A stretch of 64,000 nucleotides of DNA, taken from positions 1-64,000 of the forward strand of contig JADKDR010000018.1 of the NCBI GenBank assembly GCA_016714535.1, given 5' to 3'. A program made the position numbers and the translations under genes. The notes under the pieces are model-generated. The model did no database searches. It saw nothing but the letters and a program-made list of their open reading frames with translations, and had not been told where the DNA came from. Numbering within the stretch: the first letter of the stretch is position 1; every line of letters begins with the position of its first letter. Positions 11,203 through 19,645 of this stretch are shown here, piece by piece. This DNA is from Bacteroidota bacterium. Its GTDB lineage: Bacteria; Bacteroidota; Bacteroidia; AKYH767-A; OLB10.

Positions 11203-11847
11203 TTAAGGGCATAATCGGTTTTTGCGCCACGAGTTATTGACAAGTTTATAAGCAATTCGATCGTGCAGGCGGCCGAGGCGACCCTGCCAGAATTCAATAT
11301 AATCAGGTTGCAAGACATAGCCACCCCAGTGTGGAGGGCATGGTATTGTTTGATTCTCGTATTTTTTTTCGATTGCAGCAAATTGTTCGTCAAGCGCAGC
11401 ACGTGAAGAAATTTCTTCGCTTTGCGAAGAAGCCCATGCTCCAACTTGACTCTCGCGTGGGCGCGATGCAAAATACTCTTCGGAGATAGAAGCAGAAAGT
11501 TTGTTAACCTTTCCCTCCAGACGAATTTGCTGTTGCACCTTTGGCCAGAAAAAGTTTAGTGATGCAATTGGATTTACTTCCAATGCTTTTGCTTTTGCCG
11601 ATTGATAATTTGTATAAAAAGAAAAACCTTCGGGTCCATAACTGCGCAACAATACAATGCGTGATGACACTTGCGTGCCTGTTGCCGTTGACAAAGTCAT
11701 TGCATGCGGCTCATCTGCATCCAGCATCATGGCATGATTTATCCAGCTATCAAACAACTGAAATGGATTGTCAGGTGCGCCATCATCTGTAAGCTCATAC
11801 ATATCATAGGGTTTGCGATGCTCAATTTTTTTGTTTCCTTCCTCCAT
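11203..11847 (-). CDS. pdxH: Pyridoxine/pyridoxamine 5'-phosphate oxidase
   Basis: FMN-dependent enzyme that oxidises pyridoxine- or pyridoxamine-5'-phosphate to pyridoxal phosphate, the last step of PLP synthesis and salvage. I chose the ATG at 11847, which gives 214 aa starting MEEGNKKIEHRKPYDMYEL. An in-frame ATG at 11880 would add 11 residues of unlikely sequence and push further into the divergent gene's leader. Conserved segments are NPFQLFDSWI, AMTLSTATGTQVSSRIVLLR and FYTNYQSAKAKALEVNP (FMN site), then RPRESQVGAWAS, PPHWGGYVLQPDYIEFWQG and the end GRLHDRIAY. Intact and typical in length. Confidence 0.96.
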   Translation of the reverse strand: MEEGNKKIEHRKPYDMYELTDDGAPDNPFQLFDSWINHAMMLDADEPHAMTLSTATGTQVSSRIVLLRSYGPEGFSFYTNYQSAKAKALEVNPIASLNFFWPKVQQQIRLEGKVNKLSASISEEYFASRPRESQVGAWASSQSEEISSRAALDEQFAAIEKKYENQTIPCPPHWGGYVLQPDYIEFWQGRLGRLHDRIAYKLVNNSWRKNRLCP

Positions 11848-11986
11848 GTTTTTTTGGGATTTTAAAATTAATTTTTGCAACTTGCTGCTTCTTAGTAACA
11901 GAATCCTTTTAACATTTAATCAGAAAATTATCCTGAAAACTTATCCAGACAGAACCGCAAAGATTAGAATAGTTTTTAGTATTCTG

Positions 11987-13531
11987 ATGATTCTATGCTT
12001 TAAATTTTTGGTTGGACAAAAACACCGAAATGCAGGATATTTTAATAAACAAAGTATTCAGGTTTTTGTTTCGGAGGGAGTAGCTAATCCTGTAATTAAA
12101 GGCACGGACAATGAACTCATTAAAACCCCTATTATTAATTTTAATCAGGTAGCAATTGAGTATCGCCATACAATTTCGCATGGTATGAGTGTTGTTGCCG
12201 GAGTAGCTGGTGGTTTTTACAACCTGAATTTCGAAATGGATGCAAAAAGGTTTAGAGTGAATGATACCCTGATTTATCAACCAACCGCTTTGCGATTTAA
12301 AAAGGACCTATACTATTATGGCTTACATGCAGGAATATATTCTATGAGATACATTGGCAAACGAGGCCGTTTCAATTTTGGCAGCGATATTGTTTTTCAA
12401 TATCACAATCGCAATTACCCGCAAGAGCAAAATGTTTTTTCATTTCCTGATCAGGTGTACAATATCTCTGCTAATTATCTTCGTCTTAATTCCGGTTATG
12501 GACACCGGAGTGCAGCATTAATGTTACGGCCCGGCTTTACGTTTGATTTTATTCTTCGATCGAAAAACTATGTTAGTATTGGTTTATATGCTGGCATTAA
12601 TTTGCTTCAAAAAACACAGATAGGCGCTTACGAATATTTGCATACCAGCAACATTAATCAGCGCTATGGCAAATTATTTTTTAATTATAATTACCTGGCC
12701 ATTCGGCTTGGATATGCTATTGCATTAGATTCTTACAGCATGCGGGGAAATTACCTCCGTAACTTGCGCAGTACTGATAAATATCAAAAGCTTAAGTGGC
12801 GAAACGATAAACAATTACTATCTGACAGGCAAGTACTTACACTAAACGCATATGCCCTCAGTTTGTCGGCAATACGCATAGCTAAGCCTGAGTTAGTAGT
12901 TGCTTCCGATTCTCTAAGTTTATTCCGTAAGCGAAGCGTTGGAGTAATTGCCGCTGGCGAGCATGTAATAAACACCAAAGCCCCTTTTGATGTTGTGATT
13001 GGTTTACAATTTCAATTTAACAATAATCGCAGTTACCTGTTCTATCACGATTCATCTGCCAATGCTGATGAGCAGTTTCATATCAGGAATTCAAATTTCA
13101 GGCTTAACCAAGTTGCTTTTGTCTCCGGACTTGAGTTTAAATGGGCCATTGCACGCAGGTTAAATCCGCTCATTCGTTTTGGTGCCGTAATTCCACTCAT
13201 ACAAAATCCGGATTTAGAAACAGTTTCGCTAAGATTAATAGATGAGAAAAATAGCGCTATGATAAAGGCAGGCAATCAGGTATCGGGAAGTTTTGCAATT
13301 GCACCTTTCCTTAGTGCCGGTGTTTTCAGAATTTTTCCAAACAAGGACATGATAACTTTTCGTGCCGAGTATTTGTATCAGATAAACGCACAGCAAAGCA
13401 TTGATGTGCTATACAAATCAGGAAGTAAAACCGAGGTTACCAATATGATTTGGAAAAAATCCTATGTTGCTGTAGTTGTAGCTTACTACTTTAATAAAAG
13501 TAATATGTTCAGGTTATACTCGGTTGATTAA
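11987..13531 (+). CDS. Predicted outer-membrane beta-barrel protein, family not recognised
   Basis: About 514 aa from the ATG at 11987. The frame is open further upstream to 11813, but that part overlaps the start of divergent pdxH and reads as non-coding. The N-terminus MILCFKFLVGQ is a short hydrophobic export-like segment; the true start may be a few codons upstream. The body is rich in alternating aromatic and polar strands typical of barrels (YRHTISHGMSVVAGVAGGFY, GKLFFNYNYLAIRLGYAIAL) and ends with SYVAVVVAYYFNKSNMFRL, compatible with a terminal strand. No named domain is recognised. Read from composition only: a Bacteroidota-specific outer-membrane protein. Confidence 0.6.
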   Translation: MILCFKFLVGQKHRNAGYFNKQSIQVFVSEGVANPVIKGTDNELIKTPIINFNQVAIEYRHTISHGMSVVAGVAGGFYNLNFEMDAKRFRVNDTLIYQPTALRFKKDLYYYGLHAGIYSMRYIGKRGRFNFGSDIVFQYHNRNYPQEQNVFSFPDQVYNISANYLRLNSGYGHRSAALMLRPGFTFDFILRSKNYVSIGLYAGINLLQKTQIGAYEYLHTSNINQRYGKLFFNYNYLAIRLGYAIALDSYSMRGNYLRNLRSTDKYQKLKWRNDKQLLSDRQVLTLNAYALSLSAIRIAKPELVVASDSLSLFRKRSVGVIAAGEHVINTKAPFDVVIGLQFQFNNNRSYLFYHDSSANADEQFHIRNSNFRLNQVAFVSGLEFKWAIARRLNPLIRFGAVIPLIQNPDLETVSLRLIDEKNSAMIKAGNQVSGSFAIAPFLSAGVFRIFPNKDMITFRAEYLYQINAQQSIDVLYKSGSKTEVTNMIWKKSYVAVVVAYYFNKSNMFRLYSVD

Positions 13532-13668
13532 TCGAAACAACCGGCTGTGTTGTACCTGTGCAATTGGCTTAATAATTATAGCATGAAGTCGAAATTATGT
13601 GTAGTTGATATTATATTACTTCAAAAATATCCATCACTCGAAACATTACTTTTATATTTGTGGCTGCA

Positions 13669-14235
13669 ATGGCTATACAATCAGACATACAAATTAAGCA
13701 AGGCGATCTTTTGCTATCAGAGCCTTTTATGCGCGATACTCATTTTAAGCGCACCGTTATTCTTATTTGCGAACACAACGAATTGGGAAGTGCAGGACTA
13801 ATATTAAACCAATCAGCCGGCATGACGATAGCCGATGCAATCGATACATTTCCCCAGGTTGAGAGCGATTTATTTTTTGGAGGCCCTGTAGAAACAGAGT
13901 TGCTGTTTTATGTGCACACATTAGGCGAAAAAATTCCGGGAAGCAAACATATTATCGACAATATTTATTGGGGTGGCGATTTTGAGCAGATGAAATTTTT
14001 GCTCGATACCAAACAAGTTGGAAAAAACGATATTCGTTTTTTTGCCGGATACAGCGGGTGGGGCCCTGGTCAGTTAAAAGCAGAACATGATACCAATAGC
14101 TGGATAGTTACTCCGGCAACGCATTCATTTGTTTTTGAATCCAATTACAAACACTTATGGAAAAGTGTATTGCGAAGCATGGGCAAGTCGTTTGGTAACA
14201 TTGCAAATTATCCCGAAGACCCCATGCTTAATTAA
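13669..14235 (+). CDS. YqgE/AlgH family protein
   Basis: A 188-aa DUF179 (YqgE/AlgH) protein. These are small conserved bacterial proteins whose biochemical function is unresolved; AlgH has been linked to regulation in Pseudomonas. Signature stretches are GDLLLSEPFMRDTHFKRTVI, HNELGSAGLILN, FFGGPVE and the glycine-rich FAGYSGWGPGQL. I use the ATG at 13669, with a GTG nine bases upstream as an alternative. A TATATTTG box at 13653-13660 sits only eight bases before the start, so the message could be nearly leaderless. Followed 14 nt later by mnmH on the same strand. Confidence 0.9.
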   Translation: MAIQSDIQIKQGDLLLSEPFMRDTHFKRTVILICEHNELGSAGLILNQSAGMTIADAIDTFPQVESDLFFGGPVETELLFYVHTLGEKIPGSKHIIDNIYWGGDFEQMKFLLDTKQVGKNDIRFFAGYSGWGPGQLKAEHDTNSWIVTPATHSFVFESNYKHLWKSVLRSMGKSFGNIANYPEDPMLN

Positions 14236-14249
14236 AGAAACTACACAAC

Positions 14250-15305
14250 GTGCAAATTCTTTCAGTTGAAAAATTTATTGAGCTACTAGCTCAAGGTTAT
14301 ACGTGCATCGATACCCGTAGCCCGGGCGAATATATGCAAGCACACTTGCCTGAAGCAGCAAGCATACCGTTATTAAACAATGAAGAGCGCGCCATAGTAG
14401 GTACTGTATTTAAACAGCAAGGCCGCACCGATGCTATCATTAAAGGGTTTGAAATAGCAGGAGCAAATTTTGCGGGACATATTACAAGCGCAAGACAATT
14501 ATCTCCGGACAATAAAGTATTGGTGTATTGCTGGCGTGGAGGTTTAAGAAGCAATATCATGGCATGGCTGTTAAACCTGGCAGGCATGGAGGTTTTCGTG
14601 CTTAAAGGAGGATACAAGGCATTTAGAAATTACGTGCTTGCGCAGATGTGTAAATCATGGCCTTTACTTATAATAGGAGGCAAAACAGGAGTTGGCAAGA
14701 CCGAAATATTACATCAATTATTAAGTAAAAATCAGGCATGCATAGACCTCGAAGAACTTGCATCGCATAAAGGCTCAGCCTTTGGGCACTTGGGTCAGAA
14801 GCCACAACCTAGCAGCGAGCATTTCGAAAACATGCTCGCAGTCGAATTAGAAAAGGTAAAAGGTGCGCCACATATTTTCGTTGAAAATGAAAGTAACAAA
14901 ATTGGTGCAGTGCAAATTCCGGCCATGTTTTTTAAGCAGATGCGCGAAGCGATGGTGATTCAAATTGAGCGCGATTTTGAAGAACGAAAAAAACGTATTT
15001 TACAAGAGTATGGACATTTTGATAAAGCCTTACTTGCGCAATGCACTCATAAGGTTGCAAAAAGATTAGGAGGCTTGCGCCTTCAGCAAGCTATTGAAGC
15101 ACTTGAATACGATAACATGAACCTATGGGTTATGATATTAATGGAGTATTATGATAAAACATATACACATAGCAACAATGAACGTAATAAGGAACATGCA
15201 GTTTATATTAATGCAGATAACTTTACCGAAGAAATGTTGCCTCAAGAAATAATTAGAATTACTAACGAGTTAAATTTGAAATATGATAAAGCTAACACAA
15301 TATAG
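14250..15305 (+). CDS. mnmH: tRNA 2-selenouridine synthase
   Basis: MnmH/SelU converts 2-thiouridine at the wobble base of some tRNAs to 2-selenouridine, using selenophosphate. The 351-aa protein has an N-terminal rhodanese domain with the catalytic Cys in VYCWRGGLRSN (near residue 93). A P-loop domain follows with GGKTGVGKTEIL near 143. The start is a GTG at 14250 (MQILSVEKF). It overlaps selD, which makes the selenium donor, by 23 nt, so the two genes are very likely one transcript and translationally coupled. Intact. Confidence 0.95.
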   Translation: MQILSVEKFIELLAQGYTCIDTRSPGEYMQAHLPEAASIPLLNNEERAIVGTVFKQQGRTDAIIKGFEIAGANFAGHITSARQLSPDNKVLVYCWRGGLRSNIMAWLLNLAGMEVFVLKGGYKAFRNYVLAQMCKSWPLLIIGGKTGVGKTEILHQLLSKNQACIDLEELASHKGSAFGHLGQKPQPSSEHFENMLAVELEKVKGAPHIFVENESNKIGAVQIPAMFFKQMREAMVIQIERDFEERKKRILQEYGHFDKALLAQCTHKVAKRLGGLRLQQAIEALEYDNMNLWVMILMEYYDKTYTHSNNERNKEHAVYINADNFTEEMLPQEIIRITNELNLKYDKANTI

Positions 15306-16308
15306 TCATGGAGCAGGATGCGGATGCAAAATTGCACCTACTGTACTTAGCGCCATTTTAAAGAATCACGAAGCAACACCTGATGATAAGCGATTGCTGG
15401 TGGGCAACAGCAGCCGCGATGATGCAGCAGCCTATGATCTAGGAAATGGTACCGCACTTATAAGCACCACCGATTTTTTTATGCCCATTGTAGATAGCCC
15501 ATTTGAATTTGGGCGCATTGCAGCTACTAACGCAATCAGCGATGTGTATGCCATGGGTGCAAAACCAATATTAGCTATTGCCATTTTAGGATGGCCCATA
15601 GATAAACTTGATGCCACCGTTGCAAATGAAGTAATAGCCGGTGGCCGCAAAGCCTGTGCTGATGCCGGTATTGTGCTTGCAGGAGGACATAGCATTGATT
15701 GCCCCGAACCGGTATTTGGCCTTGCTGTGAATGGCATTGTAGATATCAGTAATTTAAAACGTAACGACACCGCCAAAGAAGGAGATGTAATTTTTCTTAC
15801 AAAAAAAATTGGAGTAGGGGTTTTGAGTACTGCCAATAAAAAAGGCATAATTGCTGCCGGTCATTTACAAGTTGCAATTGACAGTATGACCACCTTAAAC
15901 AATATTGGAGAAGCACTTGGACATTGCAAGGCAGTAAATGCGTTGACTGATGTAACAGGATTTGGATTGTTAGGTCACTTAATTGAAATGGCCGAAGGCA
16001 GCAACCTTAAAGCTGTAATTAATTATAGTACGATACCGGTGCTCGATTATGTATCATTATATTTAGAAAATGGATGCATACCCGGAGGTACTGTTCGCAA
16101 TTTTAAAAGTTATGGGCACAAGGTTCAGATGCCCGATGAAGAAATGAAAAACCTACTATGCGACCCACAAACAAGCGGAGGCTTATTAGTTGCAGTTGCA
16201 AAATCTAATATGAATGAATTTATCGCAGTTATGGGCAATCATTTTTTTGTTGAAATAGGTAAGATGGAAAAAAGAGAGGATGATTACCCGGTAGTTGTGA
16301 TTGAATAA
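15283..16308 (+). CDS. selD: Selenide, water dikinase (selenophosphate synthase)
   Basis: Makes selenophosphate from selenide and ATP, the selenium donor for MnmH and for selenocysteine synthesis. The 341 aa are closely similar to E. coli SelD: YSHGAGCGCKI near the N-terminus with the catalytic residue as Cys13 (not selenocysteine) and Lys16, then TTDFFMPIVD, GRIAATNAISD, GGHSIDCPEPVFGLAV, DVTGFGLLGHL and LLCDPQTSGGLL. It overlaps the end of mnmH and is followed by a terminator. No selA or selB is seen in the window, so the visible selenium use is tRNA modification. Confidence 0.97.
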   Translation: MIKLTQYSHGAGCGCKIAPTVLSAILKNHEATPDDKRLLVGNSSRDDAAAYDLGNGTALISTTDFFMPIVDSPFEFGRIAATNAISDVYAMGAKPILAIAILGWPIDKLDATVANEVIAGGRKACADAGIVLAGGHSIDCPEPVFGLAVNGIVDISNLKRNDTAKEGDVIFLTKKIGVGVLSTANKKGIIAAGHLQVAIDSMTTLNNIGEALGHCKAVNALTDVTGFGLLGHLIEMAEGSNLKAVINYSTIPVLDYVSLYLENGCIPGGTVRNFKSYGHKVQMPDEEMKNLLCDPQTSGGLLVAVAKSNMNEFIAVMGNHFFVEIGKMEKREDDYPVVVIE

Positions 16309-16315
16309 AAAAACA

Positions 16316-16337
16316 AAACCCGCAATTTGCGGGTTTA
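16316..16337. terminator. Hairpin terminator between selD and the DUF2795 gene
   Basis: AACCCGCAATTTGCGGGTT forms a compact GC-rich stem, with A-rich sequence before and T residues after. It lies between the convergent ends of selD and the DUF2795 gene and could serve both. Confidence 0.75.
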
Positions 16338-16366
16338 TACTTTTTCTGTTACTAAAAAATCAAATT

Positions 16367-16588
16367 TTAATACTCGTCTTCGTTAAAGAAGAAGTCATCC
16401 TTGGTTGGGTAATCAGGCCAGATTTCTTCGATGTTTTCATACGATTCTCCTTCGTCTTCAAGTTCCTGCAAATTTTCAATTACTTCCATTGGAGCACCTG
16501 AGCGAATAGCAAAATCTATTAATTCGTCTTTGGTAGCAGGCCAGGGGGCGTCTTCTAAATGCGATGCTAATTCTAATGTCCAATACAT
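16367..16588 (-). CDS. DUF2795 domain protein
   Basis: A 73-aa acidic protein (MYWTLELASHLEDAPWPATK) matching the DUF2795 family, small cytoplasmic proteins that are highly conserved across Bacteroidota and lack an assigned function. The core ATKDELIDFAIRSGAPMEVI and the acidic tail IWPDYPTKDDFFFNEDE are characteristic. It stands alone: 178 nt from the PduO-type gene, with its own possible promoter box at 16705-16712. Confidence 0.88.
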   Translation of the reverse strand: MYWTLELASHLEDAPWPATKDELIDFAIRSGAPMEVIENLQELEDEGESYENIEEIWPDYPTKDDFFFNEDEY

Positions 16589-16704
16589 GCTTTTCTGTTT
16601 TAAATAAATACCGTTCTACTTATAAATTTATTGCCAGGGGCAAAAAATATTTTGCGATCATGACAATGCAATAATCAAGCCTTGCCCTGATTTTTTATGG
16701 CGCG

Positions 16705-16712
16705 CAAAAATA
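16705..16712 (-). promoter_or_regulatory. Possible -7 promoter box for the DUF2795 gene
   Basis: TATTTTTG on the minus strand matches the Bacteroidota TAnnTTTG -7 element and lies 116 bases upstream of the DUF2795 start. No clear -33 element is seen. Confidence 0.35.
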
Positions 16713-16765
16713 TAGAAATATAAATAGGTTGTATAGGGGGTTGGTAAATATTTAAATTCTTGGTT

Positions 16766-17296
16766 TCAGGGGATTTCGGGGCAATTAGCTAACAAGGCCG
16801 TGTATCTTGACAGCACAAACAGGTAATCGCTCAGCCTATTTACAAATTGAACGATGAGGTTGTCTATGGGAGCAATTTCGTCAATGGCAGTAATACAACG
16901 CTCGGCCCTGCGGCAAATGCAACGCGCTACATGCACATGCGCAACAGCAACATTTCCTCCCGGAAGCACAAATGAGCGCATTTCGGGGAGTTGTTCATTC
17001 ATAGTATCTATGGCTTTTTCAAGCATCGCAATGTCTTCAATGGCTAATGCAGGTAAGGTCATTCTTGATTTTTCAGGATCGGCAGCTAATAAAGCACCAA
17101 TGGTAAATAAGTGTTCCTGCACCTGATGCAGAATCACTTGAGCATCGTTGTCAACAAAATTTTTGCATAATCCAATATAAGAGTTCAACTCATCGGTGGT
17201 GCCATACGCTTCTATGCGCAGGTGATGTTTGGGTACCCGTGTTCCACCTATCAATGATGTCTGCCCTTTATCTCCGGTTTTAGTATAAATTTTCAT
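16766..17296 (-). CDS. pduO: PduO-type cob(I)alamin adenosyltransferase
   Basis: Transfers the adenosyl group from ATP to cob(I)alamin to make coenzyme B12. The 176 aa carry the PduO-type N-terminal ATP site KIYTKTGDKGQTSLIGG, then EAYGTTDELNSYIGL, and the helical core with FVLPGGNVAVAHVHVARCICRRAER near residue 110-135 and FVNRLSDYLFVLSRY near the end. Length and motifs are normal. Its first codon overlaps the stop of a 64-aa membrane protein gene (ATGA). Confidence 0.95.
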   Translation of the reverse strand: MKIYTKTGDKGQTSLIGGTRVPKHHLRIEAYGTTDELNSYIGLCKNFVDNDAQVILHQVQEHLFTIGALLAADPEKSRMTLPALAIEDIAMLEKAIDTMNEQLPEMRSFVLPGGNVAVAHVHVARCICRRAERCITAIDEIAPIDNLIVQFVNRLSDYLFVLSRYTALLANCPEIP

Positions 17297-17487
17297 TTCA
17301 AAAAAATTATGTTGGCAAGTATAGAAAGAATAATGAAGGTACCGCCTTTTATTGCAATCTCTTCATATGAGGTCAACAAGTTTATTTGCATTAAAGTTTG
17401 TACTTTGTCAAGAGCCTGTTTAAAATTTATCTGATTTGTTTTCTTAAGGCGAATATTCCGATTATCTTCGTTATGTTTTTGACTCAT
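17293..17487 (-). CDS. Small membrane protein, unknown function
   Basis: A 64-aa protein with a charged N-terminal half (MSQKHNEDNRNIRLKKTNQ) and one C-terminal hydrophobic helix (GGTFIILSILANIIFL) ending at the stop: a tail-anchored or single-span layout. No family is recognised. Support for a real gene is its ATGA overlap with the downstream PduO-type gene, which implies translational coupling. Position and strand are well supported; function is unknown. Confidence 0.55.
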   Translation of the reverse strand: MSQKHNEDNRNIRLKKTNQINFKQALDKVQTLMQINLLTSYEEIAIKGGTFIILSILANIIFLK

Positions 17488-17594
17488 AGTTGGTTGCTAA
17501 GGCCTGCAAACATGCCTTGCTAATCAAAATATTCGCTCTTGATTATTTCAAAATATAAATCTTACACAGGCTCTAAGTTTGAAAAATAAATAGG

Positions 17595-18053
17595 ATGATG
17601 AAAAAACTAAGCATCTATGCAATTTTTAATTTTATGTTGATGGTGTTTGCACAGGCGCAAACTATCACAAGATACGATAGCACCCTTGCAAAGCAAGTGG
17701 GTGCCGATGACTATGGAATGAAACAATATGTTTTGGCCATTCTAAAACGTGGTCCCAATCGTGAGCAGGACAGCATACGTAGGGCAGAAATGCAACAATT
17801 ACATATGGCCAATATAAATCGTATGGCGCAAGAAGGAAGCCTATTACTTGCCGGACCTTTCCTTGAAGATGGTGACCTGCGTGGTATTTACATCTTTAAT
17901 GTGACTACGGTAGAAGAAGCAAAAGCCTTAACCCAAACCGACCCACTAATTAAGAGTGGTGGATTGGTAATGGAATTGCATCCCTGGTATGGAAGCGCAG
18001 CATTAATGTTGCTCAATAAGCAACATCAACAAGTGGCGAAAACTAAATTTTAG
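17595..18053 (+). CDS. Secreted YCII-related domain protein
   Basis: A 152-aa protein with a signal peptide (KKLSIYAIFNFMLMVFAQAQ) followed by a YCII-type dimeric alpha+beta barrel. Visible features are YVLAILKRGPNREQD, HMANINRMAQEGSLLLAGPF and VEEAKALTQTDPLIKSGGLVMELHPWYG. The intracellular YciI family is enzyme-like with a conserved His-Asp pair; the exported form is common in Bacteroidota but its substrate is unknown. TAAGTTTG at 17574-17581 resembles a -7 box, only 13 bases before the start. Confidence 0.8.
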   Translation: MMKKLSIYAIFNFMLMVFAQAQTITRYDSTLAKQVGADDYGMKQYVLAILKRGPNREQDSIRRAEMQQLHMANINRMAQEGSLLLAGPFLEDGDLRGIYIFNVTTVEEAKALTQTDPLIKSGGLVMELHPWYGSAALMLLNKQHQQVAKTKF

Positions 18054-18168
18054 TTTTTTATAAATTCAGAAACTACCTTTCAATATAAATACAAAAATAG
18101 TAGCTTAATAATTTTATTGCGATAATGCCAGAATGTTTTTTTACGATGAATCGAAAGAAATGACAAGA

Positions 18169-18699
18169 CTATAACTTACTTTTCATTTTATTGAAAACAT
18201 ACTTTATGCTTAACAGGCTTAGGCAAGGAACAACGAGATACAAAAATTCAGATTTAAGAACCGTAAATCCGTAGTGAGAAAAAAATCGCACACCAATAGG
18301 TGAGACACGTAAAGGAGTAAATGGAAAGAAATATCGCTCGCCCCAAAAGGGTATTGCAAAACCAACACCCAGCCCACCATCGGTACATGCATCAATAAGT
18401 CCATGCGAAAGTGTTGCTGCAAAAATTACAACACCACTAACCAACAAATGTTTTTGTGATTTGCATACTACCAAAAAGTAAAACAGACCAATCAATAAAG
18501 CAAACAATACCGAATGTGAAAAACCTCTATGACCCCAATATGATTCGTAAGCAATACCATAACTAAATGTGATCACATCTGCATCGGGAAGCATGGCACA
18601 CACGGCAGCAATGAGTGGTAACTTAGTAGACTTTTGTGGTTGGTTAGTAAGCTTTGCAATGGTATAGCCTACTACTGCATGCGAAAAAATGGTGGCCAT
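18169..18699 (-). CDS. Membrane-bound metal-dependent hydrolase (YdjM-like)
   Basis: A 176-aa protein of the YdjM/DUF457 family (membrane-bound zinc-dependent hydrolases of unknown substrate). Family motifs are present: an N-terminal His (TIFSHAVVGYTIAKL), LPDADVITF with paired Asp residues, WGHRGFSHSVLFALL, and ATLSHGLIDACTDGG. There are about four hydrophobic segments. It shares one base with the upstream YkgJ gene (stop/start overlap), so it is the last gene of a three-gene operon. Confidence 0.85.
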   Translation of the reverse strand: MATIFSHAVVGYTIAKLTNQPQKSTKLPLIAAVCAMLPDADVITFSYGIAYESYWGHRGFSHSVLFALLIGLFYFLVVCKSQKHLLVSGVVIFAATLSHGLIDACTDGGLGVGFAIPFWGERYFFPFTPLRVSPIGVRFFSHYGFTVLKSEFLYLVVPCLSLLSIKYVFNKMKSKL

Positions 18700-19214
18700 T
18701 AGTACTTGAAGTGATAGGATTGTTTTAAACGCTCAACCACATTGTATACTATTGGACATATTCCATAATTATCTAGCACGCTAAATAACCGGTATACAAA
18801 ATCTTTTTTATTCAGATGTGGATACTCAGCACAAGAAGCAGGCCGGTCCTGGTAAATCATACATTTGTTATTATCAAGGCATGGACAAGGATTCGTTTTT
18901 ATGAATTCATAATTTTCAACAGGATCAATATCCAGGTGTTTAGTCTCCAAGGTTTCCACACTGCAATTTAAATAGGCAGCAATGGCAGGTTTGTTATGTT
19001 CTTCAATAGCAGGATTAAGTTGTTTGCAGCAATTTCCACATGTGGTACAATCAATGGCATTGCTAACCTCAGCATACAATGCAAATACCTTTTGATCTAT
19101 TTTTGTGGATGATGATTGTGCTTTAAGAAACTGCCGAAATGATAAATTTTCGCGTTCACGTTTTTTAGCATTTCGTTCTATTAACTCAAGATTGGTTTCA
19201 GGCTTTTGTGACAT
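18699..19214 (-). CDS. YkgJ-family cysteine cluster protein
   Basis: A 171-aa protein with the YkgJ/CxxCxxCC metal-binding signature: CTTCGNCCKQL near residue 56, then PCPCLDNNKCMIYQDRPASC near 108. The family is predicted to chelate zinc or an iron-sulfur centre; its role is not established. An N-terminal charged helix precedes the metal site. It lies between the zinc-ribbon gene (3-nt gap) and the YdjM-like hydrolase (1-nt overlap). Confidence 0.88.
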   Translation of the reverse strand: MSQKPETNLELIERNAKKRERENLSFRQFLKAQSSSTKIDQKVFALYAEVSNAIDCTTCGNCCKQLNPAIEEHNKPAIAAYLNCSVETLETKHLDIDPVENYEFIKTNPCPCLDNNKCMIYQDRPASCAEYPHLNKKDFVYRLFSVLDNYGICPIVYNVVERLKQSYHFKY

Positions 19215-19217
19215 TTC

Positions 19218-19583
19218 TTAATTGGTTTCTTTTTCCCAGTGGGCAATAAAATAGAAATCGCCTTCAATGGGCAGATAGGCGAAGTCGTAGCACAGATGGT
19301 AGGTGCTGCCTTTAGCTGTTGTGTGTTGATGTGTAAAGTACTTAAAATTAAAGCCCTTGTCTGTAAGTTTTGCTTTGCTTATTTTGCCCTTACCTTCTAT
19401 AAGGGGAATAGTTTGTAGGATACGATAATTTTTCTTTAGCGTGTTGTTTATGCTTCTTATTAATGGAGAGGTCTCGCTGTTCTTGCGGTTGTTATAATTA
19501 CTGCGACACTGATCGTCACAAAATTTTTTATCAGTTCGTCCGGCAAGCGGTTCGCCACATGAGAGGCAGGTTTTTTGTGCCAT
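19218..19583 (-). CDS. Zinc-ribbon protein, unknown function
   Basis: A 121-aa protein that starts with a treble-clef/zinc-ribbon motif (CLSCGEPLAGRTDKKFCDDQC), resembling DUF2116-type ribbons. A C-terminal half of unknown fold follows, with a beta-rich segment (YHLCYDFAYLPIEGDFYFIA). It is the first gene of the three-gene minus-strand operon with YkgJ and the YdjM-like hydrolase. No function is assigned. Confidence 0.75.
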   Translation of the reverse strand: MAQKTCLSCGEPLAGRTDKKFCDDQCRSNYNNRKNSETSPLIRSINNTLKKNYRILQTIPLIEGKGKISKAKLTDKGFNFKYFTHQHTTAKGSTYHLCYDFAYLPIEGDFYFIAHWEKETN

Positions 19584-19645
19584 AAAATAAATTTAAAAAC
19601 AAATATATAACGAAGTTGCGATTAGTGAAATTTATTGGACAGGGT

